Positions 9,821-18,100 of a DNA stretch of 64,000 nt are shown one piece after another; positions within the stretch are counted from its first letter, which is position 1, and each line of letters begins with the position of its first letter. Source of the DNA: Rubrivirga marina (GTDB lineage: Bacteria > Bacteroidota > Rhodothermia > Rhodothermales > Rubricoccaceae). The stretch spans positions 2,656,793 to 2,720,792 of the forward strand of contig NZ_MQWD01000001.1 in assembly GCF_002283365.1 (NCBI RefSeq), given 5' to 3'. Under the pieces are notes generated by a model, which did no database searches, was not told the DNA's origin, and was given only the letters and a program-made list of their open reading frames with translations. Both the position numbers and the translations under genes were made by a program.

Positions 9821-11287
9821 TCACGCGCCGGGCGCCATCGCCCGCACGGCCGCGTCGAGCACGTCGATCTGGAACGGCTTCTTGACGACGGCCGCCACGT
9901 CGTCCCCGTCGGCCTCGGCGTCCGTGTCGCCGGTCAGGAGGAGGACCGGCAGCCCCGGGTGCCGCTGGCGGATGGCGGCCGCCAGCTCTCGCCCGCTCAT
10001 GTCGGGCATCGAGAGGTCCGTGACGACGGCGTCGACGGCCGTCCCGTCGGCGAGGGCCGCCAGCGCGGCGGGGCCGCCGTTGACCTCGGTGACGTCGTGG
10101 CCGCGCAGGCGGAGGAGCTTCGACGTGACCGTCCGGACCATCGGCTCGTCGTCGACGACGAGGAGCCGGATGCCGGGGGCGGCGGTGGCGGGGGCCGCCG
10201 CTGGCCGTGCGGTCTCGGGGGCGGGCGTGCCCGTCGAGAACGGGAAGACGAGGCGGAAGAGCGTTCCCCGGCCCGGCTCGCTCTCGATCTCGATCCGCCC
10301 GTTGTGCTCCTGGACGATCCCCTGGCTCATCGTGAGCCCCATGCCCGAGCCGCCCGAGCCCTTCGTCGTGAAGAGTGGCTCGAACACGCGCCGCTTCACG
10401 CTCTCGGTCATCCCCACGCCCGTGTCGCCGATCTCGATGATGGCGGCACGGTCGCGGCGGGAGGTCGTGAGCGTGAGCGTCCCGCCGGCCGGCATCGCCT
10501 GGACCGCGTTGAGGACGAGGTTGACGAGGACCTCCCGGAGCTCCGTCGGCGTGCCGAGGATGGCCGGCACCGGGCGGAGCTCGGTCTCGACCCGGATCGC
10601 GATGCCCTGCCGACGGGGCTCGTTGTGCCAGTACGGCCGGGTGAGGGTCAGGACCTCCTGGACGATGGCGTGCAGCGCGACCGGCACGGCCCGCTCCTGC
10701 TTCTCGTTGCGGATGTACTGCTGGATCTTGCGGACGAGCGCGGCGCCGTCGCCGGCGGCCTGTTCGAGGGCCTTCAGGTGGCCGTGCGTCTCGCCGTCGG
10801 CCCCGAGGCGGAGGAGGTCGGAGCGCAGCAGCTCCGCGTGCCCGATGACCGCTGTGAGGAGGTTGTTGAAGTCGTGGGCCACCCCCATCGTCATCCGGCC
10901 GAGCATCTCCATCCGCCGCCGCCGCGTCTGCTCGGCCGCCCAACTCGCCGGCTCCCGCATGACCTCGCCGTGGATCGAGACGGGGTACCGGCCGGGCTCG
11001 GACTGGGGCAGGCGGACGGGGTGGAAGTGGAGGAGGACGGGTAACGGCCCGTCTCCCAGGCCGCCCTCGACGAGGAACACCTCGTTCGTGACCGCCCCGC
11101 CGCGCGAGGCCTCGACCGTGTGCTCCTGGGCGAACCGCGCGTCCTCGATCGGGAGCCGGCCCCACAGCCCGTCGTCGCCGAAGATGTCGCGCCACGCTTC
11201 GTTGCAGTCGAGCCGCCGCCCGGCGGCGTCGGTCAGCGCCGTCAGGAGCTCGGGGGCGACGTAGGGGAGGCTCGGCGTGGGCTCCAT
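9821..11287 (-). CDS. Hybrid sensor histidine kinase with receiver domain
   Basis: A 488-residue soluble protein. Residues ~1-120 form a PAS-like sensor. Next come the HisKA dimerisation helix with phospho-acceptor His in GVAHDFNNLL, and an HATPase with the N box (LVNLVLNAVQAM), G1 (DTGVGM) and GSGMGL. A C-terminal receiver has VVDDEP, the phospho-Asp in VVTDLSMPDMSG and the conserved Lys in VVKKPFQ. This NtrB-like layout with a fused receiver usually acts in a phosphorelay. A candidate promoter box TACCTTCCG ends only two bases before the ATG, suggesting a leaderless mRNA. Confidence 0.92.
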   Translation of the reverse strand: MEPTPSLPYVAPELLTALTDAAGRRLDCNEAWRDIFGDDGLWGRLPIEDARFAQEHTVEASRGGAVTNEVFLVEGGLGDGPLPVLLHFHPVRLPQSEPGRYPVSIHGEVMREPASWAAEQTRRRRMEMLGRMTMGVAHDFNNLLTAVIGHAELLRSDLLRLGADGETHGHLKALEQAAGDGAALVRKIQQYIRNEKQERAVPVALHAIVQEVLTLTRPYWHNEPRRQGIAIRVETELRPVPAILGTPTELREVLVNLVLNAVQAMPAGGTLTLTTSRRDRAAIIEIGDTGVGMTESVKRRVFEPLFTTKGSGGSGMGLTMSQGIVQEHNGRIEIESEPGRGTLFRLVFPFSTGTPAPETARPAAAPATAAPGIRLLVVDDEPMVRTVTSKLLRLRGHDVTEVNGGPAALAALADGTAVDAVVTDLSMPDMSGRELAAAIRQRHPGLPVLLLTGDTDAEADGDDVAAVVKKPFQIDVLDAAVRAMAPGA

Positions 11288-11289
11288 GC

Positions 11290-11298
11290 CGGAAGGTA
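11290..11298 (-). promoter_or_regulatory. Candidate -7 box TACCTTCCG directly at a start codon
   Basis: Two bases separate this box from the histidine kinase ATG (11285-11287). If it works as a -7 element, transcription would start at or inside the start codon. Confidence 0.4.
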
Positions 11299-11379
11299 GA
11301 GCGTGGATGGGCGGACAGGGCAGAGGGGGAATTCTGGCAGCCCCCTGTGTTCTGGCCTACGAGGCCGGCTGGGTGTCGC

Positions 11380-11401
11380 CGCCTCGGTGCCGAGGCGGAC
11401 C
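11380..11401 (-). terminator. CCGCCTCGG-TG-CCGAGGCGG hairpin
   Basis: A perfect 9-bp dyad with a 2-base loop lies 18 bases after the stop of the lipase-like gene (leftward) and upstream of the kinase gene. There is no T run. Its position fits a terminator for the lipase-like gene. Confidence 0.5.
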
Positions 11402-11418
11402 CGGCCGAAGATCCGCCC

Positions 11419-12285
11419 TCACAGTCCGCGTTCGCGGAGGGCGTCGCAGTGGGCCTCGAAAAAGGCGAGCGAGTCGTAGGCCGGCGAGGCCGTCCAGCGG
11501 AGGCCGATCTGGCGGGCGTGGTCGGCGTCGAGCGTGCCGAGGCGCTCCCCCCACCAGCCCGAGTCCGTCGGGACGATGCCGTCGTTGATCCCGGCGAGCC
11601 CGTGGAGGATGCGGTTGGGGACGACGAGCGGCGGGTACATGGGCACGTCCGTGCCCTTGCCCGCGCGGCCGGCGTACGAGGCGCACCACGCGTCCGGGAC
11701 CGTCTCGTCCGGGGGGAAGCGGTCGACCACGACGTCGGGCGCCAACTCGGCCAGGGCCGCCTCGGCGTGCGGCGGGGCCGACTCATAGGCGGCCCGGCCC
11801 ACGAACTCCATCACCCCGATGGCCCACGCCCGGAGCCGCTCCGGCCGGTCGAGCACGAACGGCGCCAGCGCCGAGCCGCGGTGGGGCGTCGAGACCGTCA
11901 CGAGGCTCGCGAATCGTCCGGCCCAGCGCTCGTCGCGGGCGAGGGCGCGCGCGTCGAGGCCGCCCGTCGAGAACCCGACGAGGTTGAGCCGGTCGGCACC
12001 GGTCTCGTCGAGCACGCGCTCGAGCCGGTCCGCCCACGAGACGGCGCGGACGTCGACGGTGTCGTAGGGGTTGACGTGCGGCGCGTAGGCCCAGACGCCG
12101 CGGGCCCGGAGGTGCATGGCCTCGGCGTGGAGCACGCCGCCCTGCATCAGGTTGGCGAGTGCGCCGAAGCCGTGGAGCAGGACCACGGGGTAGCGCGTCG
12201 GGCGGAGCGGCGGCTGGGGCATCGGCTCCAACTCGACGGCCCGTCGCGCGACGGCCTCGGCGCGGCGGGTCAGCCCGGAGAGCAT
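11419..12285 (-). CDS. Alpha/beta-fold lipase-like hydrolase
   Basis: A 288-residue protein; the ATG at 12285 is chosen because the upstream open frame is Arg/Ser-rich shadow. The alpha/beta hydrolase fold starts at YPVVLLHGFGA (oxyanion HG). The nucleophile elbow is LVGFSTGGLDA (GxSxG), followed by VSTPHRGS as in bacterial triacylglycerol lipases, the acid candidate in GINDGIVPTDS, and the catalytic His in DADHARQ. No signal peptide is seen, so it may be cytosolic. The lid region has several acidic residues. Substrate is unknown. Confidence 0.82.
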   Translation of the reverse strand: MLSGLTRRAEAVARRAVELEPMPQPPLRPTRYPVVLLHGFGALANLMQGGVLHAEAMHLRARGVWAYAPHVNPYDTVDVRAVSWADRLERVLDETGADRLNLVGFSTGGLDARALARDERWAGRFASLVTVSTPHRGSALAPFVLDRPERLRAWAIGVMEFVGRAAYESAPPHAEAALAELAPDVVVDRFPPDETVPDAWCASYAGRAGKGTDVPMYPPLVVPNRILHGLAGINDGIVPTDSGWWGERLGTLDADHARQIGLRWTASPAYDSLAFFEAHCDALRERGL

Positions 12286-12316
12286 CGGGGCGGGGCGAGG
12301 AGGCGGGGGGGCGTCA

Positions 12317-12946
12317 TCAAAGGACCGCCCACATGGCGAGGCCCGAGAGCACGGGGACGCGGAAGTTGTCGTTGACCGGGATCGGGAGCGCCTCCAGCGC
12401 GGCGCCGACGACGGCGCCGACGCCACACCCGACGACCGTCAGCCCGACCGACGGCCACGTGGTCACGGCGAGCCCCGTCAGGAACGCGGCCACGACGTAC
12501 GCCGCGGTGCCCTCGACCGACTTCGGCGAGCCCGGCCACTTCGTCCGCCCGAACCGCCGACCGAGCACGGCCGCGGCCCCGTCGCCCACCATCAGCATCG
12601 CGAGCGCGGCGGCTCCGACGCCCGGCGGGAACAGCCAGACACAGGCGGCGGCCGAGAGGCACATCCACACGGCCCCATTGAACACGATCGGCCCCCCGAA
12701 CTCGGGCAGCTCCTCGGGCCGCATCATCCATCCGAACACGCGGTCGACGAGGAGGTCGTGGACCGCCGCGACCCGCTGGCGGGCCACGTCGAGCGCGACG
12801 GCGAGCACGGCGAGCGTGGTCAGCACGACCCGGGCGAGCGTCGTCGGCAAGACGAGGATCGCGAAGGGGAGCACGAGCGCGCCGAGGTGGATCGCCTTGC
12901 GCTGGAGCTCGACGCGGTAGGGGAGGACGGGGACGTGGTCGCTCAC
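12317..12946 (-). CDS. DGK1/VTE5-family polyprenol- or diacylglycerol-kinase-like membrane protein
   Basis: A 209-residue polytopic protein with about six membrane helices; the start is GTG at 12946. It shows the N-terminal ELQRKAIHLGAL of the SEC59/DGK1/VTE5 family, then MLMVGDGAAAVLGRRFG, the KSVEGTAAY segment, and the C-terminal PIPVNDNFRVPVLSG. Related enzymes phosphorylate dolichol, phytol or diacylglycerol with CTP; others are phosphatidate cytidylyltransferase-like. The exact lipid substrate cannot be told. A TATGTTCCG box lies three bases before the start, another possible leaderless gene. Confidence 0.8.
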   Translation of the reverse strand: MSDHVPVLPYRVELQRKAIHLGALVLPFAILVLPTTLARVVLTTLAVLAVALDVARQRVAAVHDLLVDRVFGWMMRPEELPEFGGPIVFNGAVWMCLSAAACVWLFPPGVGAAALAMLMVGDGAAAVLGRRFGRTKWPGSPKSVEGTAAYVVAAFLTGLAVTTWPSVGLTVVGCGVGAVVGAALEALPIPVNDNFRVPVLSGLAMWAVL

Positions 12947-12949
12947 GCG

Positions 12950-12958
12950 CGGAACATA
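12950..12958 (-). promoter_or_regulatory. Candidate -7 box TATGTTCCG
   Basis: Three bases separate this box from the GTG start of the lipid-kinase-like gene. It matches the TAnnTTCCG pattern and again suggests a leaderless transcript. Confidence 0.4.
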
Positions 12959-13003
12959 CGCGGGGACGGCCGCCGTTCCCGCGGCTCACCCGCCCGCCCG
13001 CCG

Positions 13004-13867
13004 ATGCGCGCCCTCGTCATGCTCCCGCTCCTCCTCGCCCTCGCCGCCTGCGGCTCTGACGGCGACTACGCCGACGACATGCGCCACCAGCACGACGGCG
13101 ACACGCCCGACGCGACCGGCATGACCGACGGCGCCGACGCGGAGGGCGTCGTCACCGAGACCGTCCCGTACGCGACCGTCGGCGGGGAGACCGTCACGGG
13201 GTACCTCGCCCGCCCGGAGGGCGCCGAGGCCGGCCTCCCCGGCGTCATCGTGATCCAGGAGTGGTGGGGCCTCAACGAGAACATCGAGGCGATGGCGCGG
13301 CGGCTCGCGGCCCAGGGCTACGCCGCGCTCGCGGTCGACCTCTACGGCGGGCAGGTCGCCACGACGCCCGACTCGGCGATGGCGTTCATGCGCGAGGCGA
13401 TGAGCCGAGAGGACGCGCTGACCGACAACGTCCGCCAGGCCTACGCCTTCCTCGCCGACAGCCTCGGCGCCCCGCGTGTCGGGTCGATCGGCTGGTGCTT
13501 CGGCGGGATGTGGTCGCTGCGGACGGCGCTCGCGCTCCCAGACCAACTCGATGCGGCCGTGATCTACTACGGCCGGCCCGTCACCGAGGCGGACCGACTC
13601 GCGGCGCTCTCGATGCCCGTCCTCGCCCTGTTCGGCGGCGCCGACGACTCGATCCCGGCCGACACCGTCGCGGCGTTCGACCGGGCGCTCGCCGAGGCCG
13701 GCGTGGCCCACACCGTCCACACGTACCCGGGGGCGGCGCACGCCTTCGCCAACCCGTCCGGCCAGGCCTACGACGCGGAGGCCGCCGAGGACGCGTGGGC
13801 GCGCACGACGGCCTTCCTCGCCGAGCACCTGACGCCCCCCGCCTCGGGCGGCGACGCCGCGGAGTAA
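13004..13867 (+). CDS. Dienelactone hydrolase family lipoprotein
   Basis: A 287-residue protein with a lipoprotein signal (LLLALAACGSD, lipid Cys about residue 15) and an acidic His/Asp-rich linker. The dienelactone hydrolase fold follows: VIVIQEWWGLNEN, then the nucleophile Cys in GWCFGGMW, the Asp in GGADDSIP and the His in PGAAHAF, which together form the Cys-Asp-His triad. Cytosolic family members open dienelactones in aromatic degradation; a lipid-anchored form should act in the periplasm or at the cell surface on an unknown ester. It is convergent with thiE. Confidence 0.88.
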   Translation: MRALVMLPLLLALAACGSDGDYADDMRHQHDGDTPDATGMTDGADAEGVVTETVPYATVGGETVTGYLARPEGAEAGLPGVIVIQEWWGLNENIEAMARRLAAQGYAALAVDLYGGQVATTPDSAMAFMREAMSREDALTDNVRQAYAFLADSLGAPRVGSIGWCFGGMWSLRTALALPDQLDAAVIYYGRPVTEADRLAALSMPVLALFGGADDSIPADTVAAFDRALAEAGVAHTVHTYPGAAHAFANPSGQAYDAEAAEDAWARTTAFLAEHLTPPASGGDAAE

Positions 13868-13877
13868 CCCGCTCGGC

Positions 13878-14534
13878 TCAGGTCCGATCGCTCAGCCAGC
13901 GGTCGATCTCGGCGCGGAAGGTGGCCGCGGCTTCGGCGGGGTCGTCCGCGCACGTCACGGCCGAGAGGACGGCGACGCCCCACGCGCCGGCGTCGAGACA
14001 CGGCCCCACGCGCTCCGGCGTGATCCCGGCGATCGCGACGACGGGGATCGAGACGGCCTCGCAGGCCGCGCGCAACCCGTCGAGTCCCTTGACCGACGCC
14101 GGGTTCGCCTTCGAGGCCGTCGGGAAGACCGGGCCGAACCCGACGTAGTCGGCCCCCTCCGCCTCGGCGGCGGCGGCGCCCTGGGCGGTCGTGGCCGTCG
14201 CGCCGACGAGGAACGGCTCCCCGAGGCGGTCGGCGACGGCCCGGGCGTAGCGGACCGGGAGGTCGGTCTGGCCGAGGTGGACGCCCGTGGCGCCGGCCGC
14301 CAGCGCGAGGTCGAGGTGATCGTCGACGAGGCACGGGACGCCGGCGCTGTGGCACCGCTCGACCGTTGGGAGAAGTCCCGAGAGGAGGTCCCGGGGCCCG
14401 CCCGATTTCTGCCGGAACTGGATCGTGTCGGCGCCGCCCTCGATGGCCGCGCCCGCGACCGCCGCGTGCGAGAAGCGCGTCTGGAGGGCGGTATCGGTGA
14501 GGACGTGGAGGCGCCCGAGCGGCGGCGTCGGCAT
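13878..14534 (-). CDS. thiE: Thiamine-phosphate synthase
   Basis: A 218-residue TIM-barrel enzyme that joins HMP-diphosphate and thiazole phosphate to make thiamine phosphate. Family signatures are present: TIQFRQKSG (diphosphate-binding Arg/Lys), VDDHLDLALAAGATGVHLGQ with the Mg-binding Asp, GATATTAQGA, DYVGFGPVFPTASK and IPVVAIAGITPERV. No other thiamine gene is adjacent. The ATG at 14534 fits the family start. Confidence 0.95.
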   Translation of the reverse strand: MPTPPLGRLHVLTDTALQTRFSHAAVAGAAIEGGADTIQFRQKSGGPRDLLSGLLPTVERCHSAGVPCLVDDHLDLALAAGATGVHLGQTDLPVRYARAVADRLGEPFLVGATATTAQGAAAAEAEGADYVGFGPVFPTASKANPASVKGLDGLRAACEAVSIPVVAIAGITPERVGPCLDAGAWGVAVLSAVTCADDPAEAAATFRAEIDRWLSDRT

Positions 14535-14604
14535 GGGGCGGGGAGGGGAGGGGAAGATCGCGTGCCCAGGCGGCGTCGGCGCGCCGGACGGCCCCGAGTC
14601 TCCG

Positions 14605-14613
14605 TAGGTTCCG
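14605..14613 (+). promoter_or_regulatory. Candidate -7 box TAGGTTCCG
   Basis: This box lies 22 bases upstream of the response-regulator ATG and is identical in sequence to the box at 2322-2330. Confidence 0.45.
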
Positions 14614-14635
14614 GCTGCCCCCCGCGCCCCTCCCC

Positions 14636-15028
14636 ATGGCCGACACGCCCACGCGAGCGCTCGTCGTCGACGACGAGACCGACGTCCAGTTTCTCTTCAC
14701 CCAGAAGTTCCGCCGCGAGGTTCGGAAGGGGTTGCTGGAGTTCGTGTTCGCCACGAGCGGAGAGGAGGCGCTCGAGAAGCTCCGAACGGGCGAGGCGGCC
14801 GACGTCGTCGTCGTCCTGTCCGACATCAACATGCCGGGGATGAGCGGGCTCGACCTGCTGGCCGAGATCACGCGCGAGTTCCCCGACGTCGAGGTCTACA
14901 TGGTCACGGCCTACGACGACAACCAGCTCGAGTCGACGGCGCTTCAGGGCGGCGCCCGTGGCTACCTCACCAAGCCCATCGACTTCGGCACGTTGAAGGG
15001 CGAGGTGTTCGGGATCGAGGCCGCGTAG
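14636..15028 (+). CDS. Single-domain response regulator (CheY-like)
   Basis: A 130-residue receiver with the acidic pocket LVVDDETD, the phospho-Asp in LSDINMPGMSG, the Thr in VTAYDD and the Lys in LTKPIDF. No output domain is attached. It precedes the giant CheB-CheR-kinase gene by 95 bases in the same direction, so it is a candidate phospho-acceptor for that kinase or for an anti-sigma or motility circuit. Confidence 0.93.
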   Translation: MADTPTRALVVDDETDVQFLFTQKFRREVRKGLLEFVFATSGEEALEKLRTGEAADVVVVLSDINMPGMSGLDLLAEITREFPDVEVYMVTAYDDNQLESTALQGGARGYLTKPIDFGTLKGEVFGIEAA

Positions 15029-15123
15029 GCGGGTCGGGGGACGCTTGGATCGAGGCCCCGGCCCGTGCGACGATCGGGTCCGCGCGGTGTCGAACCACGC
15101 GCGGTCGCTCCCGTTTACGCCCC

Positions 15124-18100
15124 ATGGCTGACGACACCAGTTCGGATCTCGCCCCCCCGTTAGCGTCAGGGGAGGCGGACGGCGGCTTCCCCGTCGTCGG
15201 GATCGGCGCGTCTGCGGGTGGACTGAGGGCCTACCAGACGTTCTTCTCCGCGCTCCCGCCGGAGCCTGGGATGGCGTTCGTCCTCATCCAGCACCTCTCG
15301 CCCGACCACGAGAGCGCGCTCGCGGAGCTGGTCCAGACGCAGACCCGGATGTCGGTGGCCCAGGTCGGGGACCACCCGGCCGTCGAGGCGAACCGGGTCT
15401 ACGTGATCCCGCCCGGCAAGCACCTCGTGATCGAAGGCGGGAGCCTGGCGCTCAAGGAGCCCGGCCCGGGCCGCGGGAAACCGTCGACGATCGACCACTT
15501 TTTCCGGTCCCTCGCCGAGGACATGGGCGAGCGAGCCGTCTGCATCGTGCTGTCCGGCACGGGCAGCGACGGGGCGCTCGGGCTCAAGGCCGTCAAGGAG
15601 CGGGCGGGCCTGACGATGGCCCAGGACCCCGACGACGCCGACTACGACGGGATGCCCCGCAGCGCCGTCGCGACGGGCCTCGTCGACGTGGTCGGGTCGG
15701 CCGCCGAGTTGGCCCAGATGCTGGTCCGCGTTCGCCATTCCGCGAGGGAGATCGTGATCCCGGCCCAGGACGACGACGAGACGACCGCGCTCCAGTCCGT
15801 CCTCACGCTCCTCCGCCAGCGGACCGGCCACGACTTCTCGGACTACAAGCCGTCGACGATCCGTCGACGCCTCGCGCGGCGGCTCCAGGTCAACGGGATC
15901 CCGGCGCTGTCGGAGTACCTCGCGTTCCTGCGGACGCACCCGGCGGAGGTCCAGGCGCTCCTCCGCGACTTCCTCATCTCCGTCACCCAGTTCTTCCGGG
16001 ACCCCGACGCGTTCGACGTCCTCGAGCGGGAGGTCGTGCCGAAGCTGTTCGAGGGGAAGGGCCGCGGCGACACGGTCCGGGTGTGGGTGGCCGGCTGCGC
16101 CACGGGCGAGGAGGCCTACTCGGTGGCGATGCTGCTCTGCGAGCACCGCGACCGGCTCGGCGTCCAGCCCGAGATCCAGGTGTTCGCCACCGACATCGAC
16201 GACGACGCCCTCGCGTCGGCGCGCGAGGGGCTCTACCCGGAGGCGGCCATCGGCGACCTGACGCGCGAGCGCCTCCTGGCGTTCTTCGACGAGGAGCCGA
16301 ACGGGATCCGCGTCAAGGGCGGTCTCCGCGACATGGTCTTGTTCGCCCGCCACAACCTCATCTCGGACCCGCCGTTCTCGAGGCTCGACCTCGTCTCGTG
16401 CCGGAACGTCCTGATCTACCTCAACCGGTCGATCCAGCGGCGGGTGTTTACGGCGTTTCACTACGCCCTCGCGCCGGACGGGTACCTCTTCATCGGCGGA
16501 TCGGAGGGGGCCGACGTGTTGTCGAAGGGGTTCGCGGAGCTCGACAAGAGCGCCCGCGTGTTCCGCCGGCGCGACGCGAACCTCGGCGGCGACCGGTTCG
16601 AGCTGTTCTCGGGCACCCGGACCAAGACGCCTCGCCCGCCTCGCCCATCGGTGCCGGCCGACGCGGAGTCCGGGCTCGTCGATCGGTACGCGTCGTGGAC
16701 GCTCCAGGCCTACGCCCCCCCCCGCGTCCTCGTCGACGAGCACCACGAGATCACGCACGTCTTCGGCGGGGCGGGGGAGTACCTCCGCGACCGCGAGGGT
16801 CCGGTGAGCAACAACGTCGTCGAGAAGGTGCTCCGGGCGTTCCGCGTCGACCTCCGGTCGGCCCTGTTCCGGGCGTTCTCGAAGGGGGAGGCGACCGACA
16901 CGGGGTTTCACGGCGTGTCTGTGGGCGGGACCGAGCGCGTGGTCCGGCTCCACGTGGGGATGGCTGGGGGGGAGGCCGAGGCCGACGGGCTGGCGGAGGT
17001 CGTGTTCGTCGAACTCGACCCGGCCTCGGTCGAGGGCCTCCGGGTGGGGGTGATCGACCGGGGGGACGGCGAGCAGCTCCACGACGATCCTGCCGTGGTC
17101 CGGATGGAGGAGGAGCTTCGCAGGACGCGCGAGCGGCTCCAGGCCATCGTCGAGGAACAAGAGACCTCGAACGAGGAGCTCAAGGCGTCGAACGAGGAGC
17201 TCCAGTCGATGAACGAAGAGCTCCAGTCGACGACGGAGGAGCTGGAGACGTCGCGCGAGGAGCTCCAGTCGATGAACGAGGAGCTCCACACGGTGAACCA
17301 GGAGCTCAAGACGAAGGTCGAGGAGCTCACGCGGGCCAACGCCGACCTCCACAACCTCATCGCCTCGACGGCGATCGCGACGCTGTTCCTCGACCGGGAG
17401 CTCCGCGTGTCCCGCTACACGCCGGTCGCGGCCGACCTGTTCAACCTCATCCCGGGCGACGTCGGGCGCCCGTTCGACCACGTCACGCACCGGCTCGACC
17501 ACGACGGGCTGACGACGCTCGCGCAGCGCGTCCTCGACACGCTCCACGTCGAGGAGCAGGAAGTCGAGGACGACAGCGGCCGGTGGTACGTCCTCCGGGC
17601 GACGCCGTACCGGACGGCCGACGACCGGATCGAGGGCGTCGTGATGACCGTCTTCGACGTGACCCTCCAGAAGCGGGCGCAGGCGGAGGCGCTCCGGCGG
17701 GCGCGGCAGCAGGAGGCCCTCGCCGAGCTCGGCCAGCTCGCGCTCCGGACGGGATCGCTCGCCGACGTGTTCGACCGGGCCGTCGCCCTGGCCGTCGACG
17801 CGCTCGACGCCGACTTCGCCAAGGTGCTCCGCCACGACCCCGAGGCCGGGGTGCTCCACCTCGTGTCCGGCGTCGGGTGGGCCGAGGGCATCGTGGGCCA
17901 CGCGACCGTGCCCGACGACGAGGGCTCTCAGGCCGGCTACACCCTGGTCGCCGACCGGCCGGTGGTCGTCCCCGACCTCGCGAAGGAGTCGCGGTTCTCG
18001 GCACCGACCCTCTTGAGCGACCACGACGTCCGGAGCGGGATCAGCGTGACGATCCCCGGGCCCGGCGCCCGCCCGTTCGGCGTCTTCGGCGTCCACGCCC

